A stretch of 56,391 bases of DNA, from positions 1-56,391 of the forward strand of contig JACNIG010000142.1 in NCBI GenBank assembly GCA_014383215.1, written 5' to 3'. This DNA is from Candidatus Desulfatibia vada. Lineage in GTDB: Bacteria > Desulfobacterota > Desulfobacteria > Desulfobacterales > UBA11574. Below the pieces are notes generated by a model, which searched no databases, was not told where the DNA came from, and saw only the letters and a program-made list of their open reading frames with translations. This document shows positions 44,495 to 54,416 of the stretch, one piece after another. Position numbers and translations under genes: made by a program. How positions within the stretch are numbered: the first letter of the stretch is position 1; every line of letters begins with the position of its first letter.

Positions 44495-44523
44495 TGATGA
44501 ATTTTGCATTTTAGAATTTATCA
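44495..44523. repeat. TGATGAATTCG-family repeat, copy 3 (degenerate)
   Basis: TGATGAATTTT and AGAATTTATCA pair around the centre; same design as 17605-17634. It lies 15 bases before the start of the YdbL-like gene. Confidence 0.5.
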
Positions 44524-44537
44524 AAGAAGAGGAAGCC

Positions 44538-45119
44538 ATGAGAGCATTAATCGGAGTTATCTTGATTTTTGTTGCCGGGTGTACCCTGGCTGAAGTTAAG
44601 GTCGAAGTAATGAGCGAACGCACGGCTCTGGAAAATCAGGTTCTTGGTACTTATAACGCCCTTGACAGAGAAATGCTTCTGGTTGCCTCTGTCAGGGGGG
44701 TCGATTCCCGGGGACGCATCCAACCGCCGCCCAAGCACAGTCAGGAGCACAAGGATGCCGTAACAGCCATGCAGGCTTTAAGTTTTCATGCCGATGACCT
44801 TCAAACGTTTAAGCAGTTGGGCTGGGCCGGAGAAAACAACTCCGGGTTGGTTGAAATTTTTCAGATGGAAAACGATAATGTCCCTGAGAGCCTTAAAGAT
44901 TTTGCCGAACGATTCAAGCCGGAAGAATTCAAATACGTGGTTGCACAGATCAACGAGTCAAGAGAACTGATTATGCACCGGGTTATTGATATAAATGAAA
45001 ATCTGACGGAAGCTGATATGCCCCAAATCCGCCGGATATTCGGCAAGCTCAACACTGAAAATGCCCTGCCCGGTGAAAAAATTCAGCAACCCGACGGCAC
45101 CTGGACGGTGAAAAAATGA
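44538..45119 (+). CDS. YdbL-like (DUF1318) lipoprotein
   Basis: 193 residues. Lipobox VAGC at residues 12-15. The body (LVEIFQMENDNVPESLKDFA, IMHRVIDINENLTEADMPQI, GEKIQQPDGTWTVKK) resembles DUF1318/YdbL proteins, which accompany YdbH-type lipid bridges. The stop overlaps the ATG of the giant CHAT gene by 4 bases (ATGA), so translation of the two is coupled. GAAGAGGAAG precedes the ATG. Confidence 0.75.
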   Translation: MRALIGVILIFVAGCTLAEVKVEVMSERTALENQVLGTYNALDREMLLVASVRGVDSRGRIQPPPKHSQEHKDAVTAMQALSFHADDLQTFKQLGWAGENNSGLVEIFQMENDNVPESLKDFAERFKPEEFKYVVAQINESRELIMHRVIDINENLTEADMPQIRRIFGKLNTENALPGEKIQQPDGTWTVKK

Positions 45120-48100
45120 CTCAAAAGAAATTTTTTATAAGAAAAATCTTTCTCATCACGTTGTTTGTTGCTGGGGGAGCAATTTGGACCTCTTTTTGCC
45201 AGGCAGGATTAAAAAAAGCCGGGCCCAAAGTTTTGCCCGTAAACAAACCGGAACAAATAACTTTCGAAACTGATCCTGTCCTGCATGCCGTGGTTTCCGA
45301 TGACGGCAAATGGATGGTTTATACTTCGGGACGGGGAAACTTCACAGACCTCTGGCTGCGTTCTGCTGATCCCGGCGTTGTTGTGCTGCCGCAAAGATTA
45401 ACATCTGACCCTGCGCCGGAGTCCTCACCGGCTTTTTCTCCTGACGGCCGCTTTATTGCGTTCACGGGCACGGCCAATGATGTCAAAGGTGACATCTATT
45501 TGCTTGATCTTAAATCAGCAGAATCAGGAGCCATACGCCTGACCGGAAGGGATACCGCAGACGGCGGACCCTGCTTTTCAGCAGACGGCCATAAACTTTA
45601 TTTTCATCAGGCCGGACCCGCTGATGAAAACAGGCGGCTTGCGGTTCTGGACCTTAACGAAAAAGACAAAACTCCCGTGCTTTTAAATACCGGGGGTGAC
45701 GGCTCTTTTCCTGCGGTTGCGCCCGACGGCAAACAGCTTGCCTTTGTTACCTACCGGAATGATCCGGCCGGGGACATCTTTGTATTGGATTTAAAAGATA
45801 AAAATGTAAGGCGCCTGACCACAGGGCCTTACATGGACGGCTTTCCTGAATGGTCGTCAGACAGCCGCTATGTTTATTTCTCCCGTATTGCCGCTGATAC
45901 CGACCTAGACGGACGGCTTACCCAAAATGACAATCCAACCATATACAGGGTAAAAGTTAAAGACGAGCATCTTAGACCTTATCCCTTGACTTTATTTACT
46001 TTTTCGGCTTTTCAGCCTCAACTGTCCGGACCCAAGCTGTTTTTTCTATCAGACAAGGGCGGTGCTAACAATTGTTGGTCCATACCGGCAGAGGGATTCA
46101 TACCTGTAAAGGACAGCCCCGAACAGCAGCTGACGCTGGCCGAGAAACTTTCCGTAAAGATCCCTCCGGATCCGTATCTGACCTTGCTTGCATATTACAA
46201 AGTCTTAGAAAAATATGAAAATGTGAAGCCTTGGGGGGCTAAAGCCGCCTTTGAAATTGGAAAGATTTACAGAAAACTAAATATGCCCGTCTTGGCCGGT
46301 TTGGCCTTTAAGGTTGTAAGCCAAGACTACAGCGACATTCAACCTGAAGCCGACCTTGCTTTAATTGAATTGAATATGATTGATACAGGCGAACGTTTAA
46401 AGTTTGAAACAGATGAATCAAGGCGGCTCGCGTTGATACAGCCGGGCATGGCTCAACTCGATAAAATCGCCGGCAGCAAAAATCCTAAAATAAAAGCCAG
46501 GGCGAACATCGAACGCGCCCGGCTGCTCTCTATGGCCGGCAGGGATCCGGCCTCTTTTGTTAAAGCTGTCAACCTGCTTGACGCGGTTATCGACGACGAT
46601 CGGTCAGCAAGGTCTCAGGCTGCCGAAGCCATGATTTTAAAGGCGGATATTTTTGGCAAAATAGGAACCCCGGATGAGATCTACCCCGCCTATATAGCTG
46701 TGATAAAAAAATATCCTGACGTCAGCGTTTGGTCTGATGTGGCGGTGGAACGCATACTGCAACTCACGCTGGCCAATATTGAGGATAAAAAGATTGCAGA
46801 AAAAATAAACTATTTGCGAAATTTTGCAGATAAACATCGCCGGGAAAATCCACTTTTGTCTATAGGGGCCTTAAATCGTATAGGGGATCTGTTTTACAGT
46901 ATTGATGAGTGGACCCAGGCCAAAGCTGTTTACTATCAAACCTTAGAGCAGTTTAAAGTTGTAAACACCCAGACATCCGCCGCCAGACTGTCTCTGGCTG
47001 AAATTTTATACCAGGAAGAAAGATTTCGTCAGGCCCTGGACCTGTATGAAGCTGAAATAGCCCAAAGGCCTTATGAGGATAACATAAGCAATCTGGCCCG
47101 TGCCGGTTTCATACGCAAATCGATTGCGTCAGGAGAGTTATTGTACCGCTTGGGTGAAATTTCTTCTGCCAATAAAATTTTTGCAGAATTGATCGCCTAT
47201 GATGACTTCATTGTCGAAGCACACCGGGGGTATATAAAATGCGCGGCCGCTTTTAATAATATTCAAGGGGTGCTGGATAAATACAAAGAAAGTCTTGCAC
47301 ATGATCCCAACGATCCTATCGCCATTTACGCCACAGCACTTTCTCTTACGTATTTGAATGATAAAAGTTCGATAAAAGAAGCTGAAAAGCTGCTTTTGCG
47401 TGCAATTAATATCAACGGGAGGATCGAGTATTTTCATCAGACTTTAGGGTATGTTTTTGAGGTCCTGGAAACGGTTTACCAAGAAAAGGGAACCCTTGAA
47501 ATGGCCCTGGAGTCATACAAAAAAGCGTATTTTTTAAATGATCACAAAAACAATCCGGAAAATGCCGCCAATCTTCTCCTTAACCTGGGAAACACGTATT
47601 ACCTTCTTGGCCAGTATCCCAAGGCCTTTTCATATTATACACAACGCTTAAAGACAGACCTGGCCTTTGACAACTATAATACAGAGATACTGTTTTACAG
47701 GCGCATGGGAGCTGCGTCCTTTCAGGCCCGGGAAACGGAAAAGACCATCCAAGCTTTCACCAAGGCGCTCGACCTGATAGAGCGCCGCATGGAACCGCAG
47801 CAGGCATCTGATGCCTTTGACAGGATCAGCCGTTATATGATGGACCGGGTTGTCGCTGTCGGGATAAGGCATGGGGATATAAGTAAGGCAATCAAAGCTA
47901 TTGCCGCCGCTCAGTCCAAGATAAACCGCAGCTTGTCTAAGCTGCATCACAAAGACATTCTGCCGCCGCCCGCACCTGATTGGAAAACATACAAAGAGGG
48001 GATAGAAGCATTACTGACTGAGCAGGAAAAATTAAACCATCAGGCAATCTCATTGCTTTTAAAACACAAAAAGGCGGAACTGCCGGCTGCAGAGGTCAGT

Positions 48101-51100
48101 GAAACCTTGTCCGGTATGGTGCCGAAGGTCAACGAGGCCTTAGAGTTTCCGGAGCGCCTGGTGCAGCTTAAAGCGGAAATGTTAGATCGTCTGGGCCTTG
48201 CTTACCAGGAAGCCGGTTATTCTGAAAAGGCCGCCAAGACCTTTGAGAAAGTTTTTGCATTAAATCAGGACCTGGTTGATCAGGACCTGGGAGTGCCGGC
48301 AAACCTTGCGCGCAACCGGCGCTCAGCGGCCTACAATGCTTATTTTTGGGCTGAAACACTCTCTGGCGAAAAACGTAGAGAACTGCTGCGAAAAACAGCC
48401 CAAGACTTTGCCGGTGTAATCGACCTGGTGGAAAAGTTCGGTGTGCCCGACAAGCAAATGGGGCAAGGCCAAGGCCTGGTAAATATTGCCGTACAGGTGT
48501 CAGCAGATGAAATCGGTTCCAGCCAGGCGGGCCATGGTTTTACGGCCCAACAGGAGATAAGGCTGGCGGAAGCCTTCCTGACCCGTATTCACCTGGAATT
48601 AGGTGAATTGAAGCCCGCCGAAGAAGCCGTCAAAAAGCAGCTTAACGCGTATCCTGTGAACAAACCGGTATCAGATAAAAACGTTTACGGCGTATCGCTG
48701 CTTTACCACCGGGCCGGGCAACTGGCCGTTGCCCGCGGGAAGCTTGCCGCGGCTTTTGAATATTTCGGCTTTTCTGCTGATTTGTCTTTCCGTATGCAAA
48801 ACCCGGTAAGCACGGCCGTTAATGTAACCAATATGGCAAGCCTGCTGGCGAGGATGTCCGCCAAGACTCCCGGAGTAATGCAGCTGGGACGCCGGCTGGA
48901 AGCCCTGGACACAAAAACCACCCGGCTGCTTGCCCAAAACCCGATTGCCGCCGACCAACCAATCGCGGCTATCTACCATAACAAAATGGGGGTTTATTGG
49001 CTGAACTTTCCCAAGCTTCCGGCCGGCAATCTTGAGGCCGCTGTTTTACAGACAAGGGCCCTGCAAAAGGCGGCCATACATTTTGAAAGGGGGTTAAAAT
49101 TACTTGAAAATAAGCAACACGACCCTAACCGGGAAAAGCTGGCGCTCTTTGCTGCTTTGCATCTTAATACGGCCGGGGTCGCCCTTGATTTTGCAGCCAG
49201 GCAAAGCGCTGCCGAGCATTTTGAATCAGCGCTGCAAGCATCCCGGCACGGCCTGCTTCCCGAACTGGAATGGAGGGCGCTTGCAGGCTTAGGTCGCTTG
49301 AATGCAGCCCTTGATGTGCTTAATTCTGTAACGCTTTTAAGAGCAGGGTGCGGCCCCGGTGAGATTGTGGCGCTATTTGGCCCCCTTGTAGTTGACCTGG
49401 TCAAAGCAGGCCAAGCCGAAGAAGCTTTTAATCTTGCTGAGCGCCTTGCAGAGCTCGAAAGATTTAACCGGCTGGCCCCTGTCGTTGGCGAGTTGCAACA
49501 GAAAGCACAAGATCCTTTCAGCCGAACTGTTTTCAGAAAAATATATATAAAGCTGGAACGGATACAAAAACTGCGCCAAAAGATTGCCCGAGCGCAAGGA
49601 GAAGAAAAGGAGTATTTGACAGAAGAGTTGAGCCGCGAGAGCCGGCTGGTTGCAGAAAAATTAGAAAAAGATAAACAGGCGCTGCCGGATGCTATCCGTC
49701 TTTTGCAGGACAATCAGATTCAAGAGACGTCTTTAATCCTTTTAGGACTGGCCGTACATGCCGAAGAGACCGCCGATGCTTTGGTCAAAACCAGGGATCA
49801 AGACAGGGCCGCAGCTCTTTTGCAAAAGTACAAGGACCTTGTTAAACGCTACCAGCAGGTAAGACAAGCAGCCATAGCAGCAAGGCCCGCTGAAACAGCG
49901 GCAGATATTATTACTTTTTTCGGACCGGAGCCTATTAGGGCTGCTGATGTTATGCAGCATCTGCCCGCAGACGGCAAGCTGGTGCGGTTGTTTGCAGCCG
50001 ATGATGAAATGTCCGCATACATTGTTTTTAAAATTACTCCCCATGCAATCGACGCCGCCCGGGAAGCATTAACCCAAGAGTCTTTGAAAAGTCTTATACC
50101 TCTTGATGAAGGTGTGGTGTATGTGGGCTATGAAAATATCCTCAGGCTCTATAAAGACATGCCGGATGATGCATCCGTATCATATGCATTAAGCGGTACG
50201 CACCTTGTACGTTCCATCATGCATCGCAAACCCTTTAAGCACTCTCTGCTGGCTGTTCCCGCTGTTGATAAAGATATTACAGGCTATGATATTGAAGTTC
50301 TAAAAGGGTTATCAGAGAATGAGATCTTACAAGCAACCCAAGGGGCAAATATATTTTTGATATCCGACAGTGTCGCTCTGACAGCTGCCGTTCCCACCAA
50401 AGCAGGCAAATATCCGGAACAGTTTCTGGCCGTACATAGCCCGGATCAAACCGGCACTGATCAAGCAGCAGGACGCCTTGAGAGTGTCAGTTTTGCTCCC
50501 AACGGCTACGCCATTCCGGTCCAAAGGCTACTGGCAAACTCATCGGATCTGTCCCTGGCCCTGCTGCCCACCGCATCAATTGCAGACGCTTATTTAATCG
50601 GACATCTATTTTCCATCTATGGATGTCCCTCCGTACTATTGCCTGACAAGCCCGCCAGCGGGTCAGACTTTGTTGACCATTTTCTAAAAGCATACCCTCT
50701 GGCATCCGCCCAAGAAGCCCTGGCAAAGGCCGGGTCTTTGTCTGCGCAAAAGCAGCGCTGGATACAACTCGGTTTTAAGGGTATGACACCGGCAGAGTCC
50801 CAAGCGTTTGCCATGCAGTATTTTGCCCGCTACGTTCAAAACGGCCAACAGGCCTTTGAAAATAACAATCCTGCCAGGGCGCTTTCAATGTTTGAAAATG
50901 CGATCCGGATTGCCCAAACAGTGGAACAATTTGAGCAATATCTGGCCCCCCTTTATAACTTTGGCCGCGACAGCGCTGTTATGATGGGTGAGCAAAAAAA
51001 AGCGGTTAGATACGGCAATGCTGTTGTAAAACTTGTGGCCGAGGCAAATCCCGATTCAGAGCAGCACGCTCAAACTCTTTTGATGTTAGGCAGTGTTCAT

Positions 51101-53659
51101 GCTCAATTTGAACAATATGAAAAGGCGGTTCCGTATATTGAGAAAGCTGTAAATATTATGGCGGAGTTGGAATTAGGGCCCGAACAGATCGAAGCTTTGG
51201 CCGGCCTTAGCGTGGTTTTGGCAAATGCCACCTATTACAACAGAGCTCTGGTTCATTTACAATCCGCCGTCTCTTTGAGCAAAGTATTCAACCAGCAGGA
51301 ACTGCTTGCACGACACTACGTCAGCATCGGTGGGATATACGACCGCGGCTTGAATCAGTATGCCCTGGCCGTCAAGGAATACAACAAAGCCCTGACGATA
51401 TATCGTCAAACCGGCCGGACAGCAGACATCGCCCGGATGCTCCTTAGCATCGGCCGGTGTTATCGATTGATGGGCAATTTTATCGAAGCCGCATCTTTCT
51501 ATCAACAGTCTCTTGAGCTCATAGAACCGGATTCCGAGAACATACGCTTAAAGGCCGAGATCATATTTGAGCAGTCCAACCTGGCCTGGTTTCAGGCCGG
51601 GTATGAAGAGGCTTTTAAACTGCAAAGAGAATGTTACAAGCTTGCGAGACTGCACGGCTGGCCCCTGATGCAAACCTTGTCCTTAAATACTTCGGGGTTG
51701 ATATGGTGGACCTTGGGCAACAACGGCAAAGCGTTAGAGGAGCTTGAAAAAGCATTGTCTTACGGCCGCAACCTTATGGTTCCGGATGATGAAATCGCCA
51801 ACATACTCCATAACACCGGGCTTGTGTATCGAGAAATGGGACGCTACACCGAAGCGCTTAACGCACTCGATGAGGCCCTGGCGATAGATACCCGGCTCAA
51901 GTCCCGCTGGGCCGTGGCCTACGATCTGCGCAACAAAGCGCTCACATATTTAAAAATGGGACAACCTGACAAATCTGTACCGCTGTTTGAAAAGGCTGTG
52001 GATGCGGCTAAGTCTATCGGCAACCGTGTTAATGAGGCTAAAGCGCTATTAGGTTTGGGAGAGGCTCTTTTTGCTACTAAGCAGAATAGTAAAGCTGAAA
52101 AAGTGTATACCGACGCCTTAAGCCTGGCAAGGTCAATGGCGCTGCGTGAGACCGAGTGGAGATCGTTATACGGCCTGGCTAAATTGCGACTGGCTGAGGA
52201 ACAAAGAGACGAGGCAATCGACTTACTCTTTGAGGCTGTAAAGATTATTGAGAAAGTGCGTGCTGATATTAAAATCGATCAGCTCAAGGAGAGTTTTATT
52301 GATAATAAGCTGGCCGTATACGAAACCCTGGTGCGCCTGTTAGCCGATACGGGCAAGATAAAAGAATCTTTTGAGATGGCCGAACGGTCCCGGGCCAGAA
52401 ACTTTGTAGATCTTTTAGGCAACCAGCGCCTTTCTTTTGGTTCAACCATTGCCCGGCAGCTCTACGACCGCCAGATATTAATAAAGTCAAAAATAAAAGA
52501 GCATGAAGCCCTGCTGGCACAATCCACGGAAGCAATTGACCGTGATACGTATAAGCAGACCCTCGGTCAGCTAAACAGCGATTACAATGACTTAATGCTG
52601 GATATTCAGGCGGCCAATCCGCAGCTCAGTTCCATGGTAAGCGTTGAACCCCTTGAGGCCGACAAGCTTCTTGGCGCCCTTGAAAAAGATGTAGCCCTGC
52701 TGGCCTACTATGTTCTGCCGGATGAAATCTTCTGCTGGGTACTCAGACCCGAAGGGATTAAGCTCGCCAGAACTCCCCTTGGAAGAGACACCCTGGGCCA
52801 GACCATTCTTGAATACCGCAGAATGATCCAAAATATAGAACCTTTAGAGAAGCAGTCCCGCCAATTATTTGACTGGCTTCTGGCGCCGGTGGCAAGTGAC
52901 CTTAACGGCGTCAAGACCCTGGGAATTATTCCCCACGGACCTTTGCATTACCTTTCATTTGCCACTCTGTCCGCTGAAAGCAGTTATCTTATTGACCAAT
53001 ATGCATTGTTTTACCTACCCAGCGCCAGTGTATTGGGCTATACGTTGAGCAAAAGAACCCCTGAAAAAAAGCTTGCCGTTCTTGCGATCGGCAATCCCGA
53101 CTTGGGAGACCCGGTGTTTGAGCTTCCCTTTGCGGAACATGAGGTGGCATCAATTCAATGGAATTTCCCGCAAATAACTTCTTTGACCAGGGACAGGGCC
53201 TCTGAAAGCTGGGTGGTTAACAACATTGAAAAATTCGGCATCATTCATATGGCCTCACACGGTGAATTTAACCCTGTGAACCCGCTCTTTTCAGCGATAA
53301 AATTATCAAAGGGCGAAGATACCGACGGCAACCTGGAAGCGGCCGAGATTTTCGGCCTTAAAATTAACGCCGACGTGGTGGTTTTAAGCGCCTGCCAGAC
53401 CGGGCTGGGCAAGGTGACCGGCGGGGATGATGTTATCGGGCTGAACCGGGCTTTTTTCTACGCCGGCACGCATACGATTGTGTCGAGCCTGTGGCGGGTA
53501 AGCGATATATCGACGGCGGTTTTAATAAAACAGTTTTACCGCCAGTATGCCGGCCATAGCAAGGCCGACAGTTTGAGAATGGCCATTTTGCATGTCAAGC
53601 AGAGGCAGCCCCATCCAAGCTACTGGGGCGCGTTCACTCTGGTGGGGGATTATTACTAA
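45116..53659 (+). CDS. Giant exported TolB-propeller / TPR / CHAT-protease protein
   Basis: 2847 residues. Signal peptide (FLITLFVAGGAIWTSFCQA). Residues about 45-350: TolB/PD40 beta-propeller blades (SPAFSPDGRFIAFTG, FPAVAPDGKQLAFVTYRND, FPEWSSDSRYVYFS). Residues 355-1570: TPR-type helices. Residues about 1600-1880: a segment that tracks the CHAT fold without its catalytic residues. Residues 1890-2480: regular TPR units (ALEELEKALSYGRNLM). Residues 2500-2847: CHAT domain with His2715 in HMASHGEF and Cys2760 in VLSACQTGLG, then RAFFYAGTHTIVSSLWRVSD. CHAT is a caspase-like cysteine protease fold. Coupled by a 4-base overlap to the YdbL-like gene. Substrate and trigger unknown. Confidence 0.9.
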   Translation: MTQKKFFIRKIFLITLFVAGGAIWTSFCQAGLKKAGPKVLPVNKPEQITFETDPVLHAVVSDDGKWMVYTSGRGNFTDLWLRSADPGVVVLPQRLTSDPAPESSPAFSPDGRFIAFTGTANDVKGDIYLLDLKSAESGAIRLTGRDTADGGPCFSADGHKLYFHQAGPADENRRLAVLDLNEKDKTPVLLNTGGDGSFPAVAPDGKQLAFVTYRNDPAGDIFVLDLKDKNVRRLTTGPYMDGFPEWSSDSRYVYFSRIAADTDLDGRLTQNDNPTIYRVKVKDEHLRPYPLTLFTFSAFQPQLSGPKLFFLSDKGGANNCWSIPAEGFIPVKDSPEQQLTLAEKLSVKIPPDPYLTLLAYYKVLEKYENVKPWGAKAAFEIGKIYRKLNMPVLAGLAFKVVSQDYSDIQPEADLALIELNMIDTGERLKFETDESRRLALIQPGMAQLDKIAGSKNPKIKARANIERARLLSMAGRDPASFVKAVNLLDAVIDDDRSARSQAAEAMILKADIFGKIGTPDEIYPAYIAVIKKYPDVSVWSDVAVERILQLTLANIEDKKIAEKINYLRNFADKHRRENPLLSIGALNRIGDLFYSIDEWTQAKAVYYQTLEQFKVVNTQTSAARLSLAEILYQEERFRQALDLYEAEIAQRPYEDNISNLARAGFIRKSIASGELLYRLGEISSANKIFAELIAYDDFIVEAHRGYIKCAAAFNNIQGVLDKYKESLAHDPNDPIAIYATALSLTYLNDKSSIKEAEKLLLRAININGRIEYFHQTLGYVFEVLETVYQEKGTLEMALESYKKAYFLNDHKNNPENAANLLLNLGNTYYLLGQYPKAFSYYTQRLKTDLAFDNYNTEILFYRRMGAASFQARETEKTIQAFTKALDLIERRMEPQQASDAFDRISRYMMDRVVAVGIRHGDISKAIKAIAAAQSKINRSLSKLHHKDILPPPAPDWKTYKEGIEALLTEQEKLNHQAISLLLKHKKAELPAAEVSETLSGMVPKVNEALEFPERLVQLKAEMLDRLGLAYQEAGYSEKAAKTFEKVFALNQDLVDQDLGVPANLARNRRSAAYNAYFWAETLSGEKRRELLRKTAQDFAGVIDLVEKFGVPDKQMGQGQGLVNIAVQVSADEIGSSQAGHGFTAQQEIRLAEAFLTRIHLELGELKPAEEAVKKQLNAYPVNKPVSDKNVYGVSLLYHRAGQLAVARGKLAAAFEYFGFSADLSFRMQNPVSTAVNVTNMASLLARMSAKTPGVMQLGRRLEALDTKTTRLLAQNPIAADQPIAAIYHNKMGVYWLNFPKLPAGNLEAAVLQTRALQKAAIHFERGLKLLENKQHDPNREKLALFAALHLNTAGVALDFAARQSAAEHFESALQASRHGLLPELEWRALAGLGRLNAALDVLNSVTLLRAGCGPGEIVALFGPLVVDLVKAGQAEEAFNLAERLAELERFNRLAPVVGELQQKAQDPFSRTVFRKIYIKLERIQKLRQKIARAQGEEKEYLTEELSRESRLVAEKLEKDKQALPDAIRLLQDNQIQETSLILLGLAVHAEETADALVKTRDQDRAAALLQKYKDLVKRYQQVRQAAIAARPAETAADIITFFGPEPIRAADVMQHLPADGKLVRLFAADDEMSAYIVFKITPHAIDAAREALTQESLKSLIPLDEGVVYVGYENILRLYKDMPDDASVSYALSGTHLVRSIMHRKPFKHSLLAVPAVDKDITGYDIEVLKGLSENEILQATQGANIFLISDSVALTAAVPTKAGKYPEQFLAVHSPDQTGTDQAAGRLESVSFAPNGYAIPVQRLLANSSDLSLALLPTASIADAYLIGHLFSIYGCPSVLLPDKPASGSDFVDHFLKAYPLASAQEALAKAGSLSAQKQRWIQLGFKGMTPAESQAFAMQYFARYVQNGQQAFENNNPARALSMFENAIRIAQTVEQFEQYLAPLYNFGRDSAVMMGEQKKAVRYGNAVVKLVAEANPDSEQHAQTLLMLGSVHAQFEQYEKAVPYIEKAVNIMAELELGPEQIEALAGLSVVLANATYYNRALVHLQSAVSLSKVFNQQELLARHYVSIGGIYDRGLNQYALAVKEYNKALTIYRQTGRTADIARMLLSIGRCYRLMGNFIEAASFYQQSLELIEPDSENIRLKAEIIFEQSNLAWFQAGYEEAFKLQRECYKLARLHGWPLMQTLSLNTSGLIWWTLGNNGKALEELEKALSYGRNLMVPDDEIANILHNTGLVYREMGRYTEALNALDEALAIDTRLKSRWAVAYDLRNKALTYLKMGQPDKSVPLFEKAVDAAKSIGNRVNEAKALLGLGEALFATKQNSKAEKVYTDALSLARSMALRETEWRSLYGLAKLRLAEEQRDEAIDLLFEAVKIIEKVRADIKIDQLKESFIDNKLAVYETLVRLLADTGKIKESFEMAERSRARNFVDLLGNQRLSFGSTIARQLYDRQILIKSKIKEHEALLAQSTEAIDRDTYKQTLGQLNSDYNDLMLDIQAANPQLSSMVSVEPLEADKLLGALEKDVALLAYYVLPDEIFCWVLRPEGIKLARTPLGRDTLGQTILEYRRMIQNIEPLEKQSRQLFDWLLAPVASDLNGVKTLGIIPHGPLHYLSFATLSAESSYLIDQYALFYLPSASVLGYTLSKRTPEKKLAVLAIGNPDLGDPVFELPFAEHEVASIQWNFPQITSLTRDRASESWVVNNIEKFGIIHMASHGEFNPVNPLFSAIKLSKGEDTDGNLEAAEIFGLKINADVVVLSACQTGLGKVTGGDDVIGLNRAFFYAGTHTIVSSLWRVSDISTAVLIKQFYRQYAGHSKADSLRMAILHVKQRQPHPSYWGAFTLVGDYY

Positions 53660-53800
53660 TACCTGCATAAACTGTTCTTTAAAAGATTGCAGATTTTAGG
53701 TCTTATATCTCAAGTTTCGCACCCCTGAAATGGCGCAAATCCACTTAAAGCATCGGTTAGAGCGTCTAAATAGTGCTGAAAGTCTTCATTTATTTTAAAA

Positions 53801-54097
53801 AGGCCCGCCAGTGTCAGCAAAAGGCCCAAAATCTCACATGTGGGCAGCGCTTATCTGAGGCATTGGCTATATCATTATGCCATGCGTCTGGTGGCACACG
53901 AAAGTCAATTTAAAACATTGTATCAACGTCGTAAAAAGAAATCCCCCGGCAAAGGCGCCGGGAAACGTGCTTTAATGGCTGTCAGTGACAAGGTCATACG
54001 AATTGTTTATCGCATATTAAAAGACAATGCCAAGTATGCGCCGCGAAAGGACCGAATTATTGCGCAATATTATTCATCTTTGAAAAAAGCGGCTTAA
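53801..54097 (+). pseudogene. IS110-family transposase, C-terminal remnant
   Basis: Translation gives SKRPKISHVGSAYLRHWLYH and LYQRRKKKSPGKGAGKRALM followed by AVSDKVIRIVYRILKD, the C-terminal (Transposase_20) end of IS110-type DEDD transposases. The frame continues upstream of the GTG at 53840 (ARPASVSKRPKISH, read from about 53801) and meets a TGA at 53777. The N-terminal RuvC-like domain is missing. It ends about 320 bases from an attC-like site, and IS110-group elements that target attC sites are known. Confidence 0.75.
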
Positions 54098-54126
54098 CTA
54101 CCAGAGAGTAGATGAAAAGTTTGGGT

Positions 54127-54203
54127 GGTGAGGGGATACCTGGATATGGCTTCGGTCCCCGCCGAGGTGGGGAAAGCCAGTGCGTTAGTGCAGGTCCCTC
54201 ACC
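54127..54203. repeat. Long hairpin in the 3' flank of the IS110 remnant
   Basis: GGTGAGGGGATACCTGG and, 77 bases later, CAGGTCCCTCACC are complementary, with an inner stem GGTCCCCGCC/GGTGGGG. This could be the structured non-coding end of the insertion sequence or a bridge-RNA-like element; its GCGTTAGTGC motif also resembles an attC core but in the wrong orientation. Undecided. The rest of 54098-54416 holds no gene. Confidence 0.5.
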
Positions 54204-54416
54204 GCTCCAAAAAACCAGGATAAAGAACCGATGGACCGTCTTGGGCGGAAAACCCGAATCGGCCTTACGAGGATAGGTTTGAAGCATTAGCAAAGTGAGG
54301 CCTCACCGCTCAATCTCTTTTTCTGCTCCAGGTGCAGCTTTGATCTTTGTTCGTTTTATCAAAGAACGAAACACTAGAGGTGTGCACTAGTAAAAAAATG
54401 CTTGCATTTTCTATAG

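Noticed and set aside
54127-54203. Third attC site
   Set aside because: It is a palindrome with a GCGTTAGTGC motif, but the core is inside the arm and in the opposite orientation to the other two sites.
54057-54293. 78-codon minus-strand ORF as a third integron cassette
   Set aside because: It overlaps the IS110 remnant and its hairpin, lacks a ribosome site and has no attC-like site of the right orientation after it.
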